A stretch of 64,000 nucleotides of DNA. Origin: Diprion similis (lineage: Eukaryota; Arthropoda; Insecta; Hymenoptera; Diprionidae). Below the pieces are notes generated by a model that was given only the letters and a program-made list of their open reading frames with translations, was not told where the DNA came from and searched no databases. Made by a program: the position numbers and the translations under genes. The stretch covers positions 17,633,025-17,697,024 of the forward strand of contig NC_060108.1 in assembly GCF_021155765.1 (NCBI RefSeq), read 5' to 3'. Below, piece after piece: positions 62,133 through 64,000 of this stretch (position 1 is its first letter; every line of letters begins with the position of its first letter).

Positions 62133-64000
62133 ATGTCTACTAGACAAGCAACTATACCTTTTAATATCAGGAAAAAAAGCTCGAACACTACGTCGTTTTA
62201 TGGCATTAAAGAGAAAGTTGTGACAGAGGACTTCAGTAATGCGGCGTTAAGACAAATTCCCGAATTGAAATACATCCCTACGGTTAAAAAAATCGTAACC
62301 TTAACGAGCAGCGACTCCGACTCGGATGGTGACGCAGAAAATGCCGCCATAAGAAAACCATCGGTAAAAAATTCGAGGAAGCGAAATACAACCGACAAAG
62401 TTTCGACCCCAAGAAAAAACAAAGGTAAGAAATCTGACCATTTATGTATGATTTTTTCGTAGCTCTTAAGGGGCTGCCCTAGACGATTTTAACGTTATCG
62501 TACATATCTTGAGATATCAAAGGCTACGTATTCTAAATGCAAAAACAGGCTTATCAGCCCCGTTCTATACACAATTCTGAACGAAAAGACTCCCAATACA
62601 TTTTTGTTTCATGCAACAATAAAGGAATGGCCTGAAAACTATTAAATCGCAGTAGTAAATTCGTAGTTTCCGTGCCATTTTCTATTGCTGCATCAAATAA
62701 AAATGTATTGGAATCTTTTTGTTCAGAATTGTGTATAGAATGAAAATGTTGAGCCCCTTTTTGCGTTTAAAATACATGGACGTTGCTATCTGAAGATATG
62801 TACGTCAATGTAAAAGTCGACCAGGGTAGCCTCTTAAAATGTAATGAAAATCTTGACATATGGTTATTTATAACCGTGTTTTGTTCTAGACGAAAATGGT
62901 GCCACTCCGCCCAAGCAGAAAAAAATTGAGGAATCATTCTCTTCGACGACACCATCCAATTTGCTAAGTATTCTCGATATCGAATGTGTCGCAGAAGATG
63001 TGGAAAAATCGAAAGATAAAAGAGTTCCTAAATCTTCCAAGTTTCAGAGCGCCCGTCAAGCTCTGCATAGTTCAGTATCAGTGAATTTACCTGGGAGAGA
63101 AAAAGAGCTGACAGAATTGCGAGAGTTTATATCTGATTGCTTGAAGAACTTTAGTTCCGGTTCTCTCTATGTCTCTGGACCCCCAGGGACAGGGAAAACT
63201 GCTTCTTTGTCAAAGATTATGCTCGAGCCAGAGTTCAAGGCAGTGTTTAAAGTGATTTATATTAATTGCACGGCGATAAAATCAGCTGGTGCTATTTACG
63301 CAAAAATCGTTCAAGATTTAGGTCTCAATCTTGCTAAAAGTGAGAAGGCAAACAAGTCGACCGTTGAAAAGTACCTAAAGTCAAAGCATCAAATGCTCTT
63401 ACTTGTTCTCGACGAAATAGACCAGCTGACCACCAGAAGTCAGTCGGTTCTCTACACAATTTTTGAATGGCCTTCTAAAGAGGGATCCAAACTTGTTCTG
63501 GTTGGAATAGCAAACGCTCTGGACCTCACTGATAGAATCCTTCCGAGGCTACAAGCAAGGTGTGAACTCAGGCCAAAATTGATGCATTTTGCACCTTATT
63601 CTAAAAAGCAGATAGTCGATATTATCACCGAAAGACTTGAAGAGGCAAATGTATCTGATGTTCTCAATGGAGTAGCTGTTCAAATGTTAGCGGCTAAGGT
63701 TGCAGCTATTTCTGGGGATATTAGGAAGGCTCTGGATATCAGTCGAAGAGTCATAGAGATTGCAGAAGCCCAAAGAGTTGCTCAGGTTTTACAACCCTGC
63801 AATGACAACGGTGAGTAATTTGGATATTGGAAAATTCGGGGCTTTTGAGTTTAAAAATTACTCACAATCTTTAATGAAACATCTTGTGGTGCTATCATCG
63901 ATATGACATGAGTTGGTTTTGGTATTACAGGTAGTAACACTGTTGGAAGTCCACGAAAACAGCAGGAGATACCTCAAGAGAAATCGGTTGGTTTGAAGGA
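62133..64000 (+). CDS. CDC6: Cell division cycle 6 (replication licensing ATPase), 3' partial
   Basis: AAA+ ATPase that loads the MCM helicase with ORC and Cdt1 in G1. Exons are 62133-62424, 62890-63810 and 63931 onward, running off the window. The phases join. The N terminus (residues 1 to about 145) is basic and disordered, with CDK-type sites at T92 (STPRK) and T103 (ATPPK) near basic clusters. The AAA+ domain begins near residue 157 (NLPGREKEL) with Walker A GPPGTGKT at 194-201 and Walker B LLVLDEID ending at D275. A sensor-1-like segment (KLVLVGIANALDLTDRILPR) and the sensor-2-like GDIRKALD follow. EWPS, LTDRILPRLQAR and RRVIEIAE mark CDC6 rather than ORC1. The C-terminal winged helix would lie beyond the right edge. 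Exon 3 opens with SNTVGSPRKQQE, another CDK-type site. Confidence 0.94.
62470..62833. mobile_element. Foldback MITE bounded by TTAA in CDC6 intron 1
   Basis: Nearly the whole 364-bp element is one imperfect inverted repeat, with arms of about 170-180 bp meeting near 62650. The left end starts GGGGCTGCCCTAGACG, and the right end in reverse complement starts GAGGCTACCCTGGTCG. Both arms then share GTACATATCTT, TTCTATACACAATTCTGAAC and CAATACATTTTT. It is flanked by TTAA at 62466-62469 and 62834-62837, as expected for a piggyBac-type target-site duplication. It has no coding capacity. The family assignment is an inference from the TTAA and the length. Confidence 0.75.

Noticed and set aside
62145-62165. 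PIP-box/degron at the CDC6 N terminus (RQATIPFNI)
   Set aside because: Gln and Ile are placed as in a PIP box, but the paired aromatic residues needed after them are absent.

Overview
The window is a nuclear segment from an insect. All five recognisable genes are intron-bearing housekeeping genes with GT-AG introns and insect-like proteins: 14-3-3 zeta, MRTO4, Lipin, MED15 and CDC6. Intergenic DNA is AT-rich but keeps many CpG dinucleotides, while several transcribed blocks look CpG-poor. That pattern fits a holometabolous insect with gene-body methylation, and Hymenoptera is my best guess, but no species can be named from the sequence alone.

Layout. 1-5806 is non-coding and holds long simple repeats; part of it is probably 14-3-3 zeta 3'UTR. 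5807-9989 (minus) is the complete 14-3-3 zeta coding region, with two mutually exclusive copies of one internal exon, each 164 nt. 10001-29029 is about 19 kb without a supported coding gene; it is best read as 14-3-3 zeta 5' introns plus regulatory and repeat DNA, including one small terminal-inverted-repeat element. Near 29.0-29.5 kb lies a head-to-head promoter: a minus-strand non-coding first exon ending in a strong splice donor (a candidate distal 14-3-3 zeta exon) faces MRTO4 (29471-30796, plus). Only 160 bp after the MRTO4 stop comes a two-exon small membrane-protein ORF (30956-31503, plus). Lipin (34036-42197, minus) follows, reconstructed as 12 coding exons and 1130 residues, with an unusual block of 15-16-residue repeats after the N-LIP domain. 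Its upstream region has a perfect palindromic CLEAR/E-box. 42.9-55.1 kb is gene-poor and holds an internally repetitive dispersed element near 52 kb.

55104-61516 (minus) is MED15, 11 coding exons and 670 residues. Its fourth intron carries an intronless 291-codon ORF on the same strand (57914-58789) that I do not recognise. MED15 and CDC6 are divergent across about 616 bp containing E2F-like and NRF1/Ewg-like sites, which suits CDC6 as a cell-cycle gene. CDC6 (plus, from 62133) runs off the right edge, and its first intron contains a long foldback element bounded by TTAA.

The genes act in separate processes: phosphoprotein signalling (14-3-3), ribosome assembly (MRTO4), triglyceride and phospholipid synthesis (Lipin), transcription (MED15) and replication licensing (CDC6). 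They share housekeeping character and divergent promoters rather than a pathway. Exon boundaries were set by reading splice sites and checking that phases join; every multi-exon model below closes in frame.
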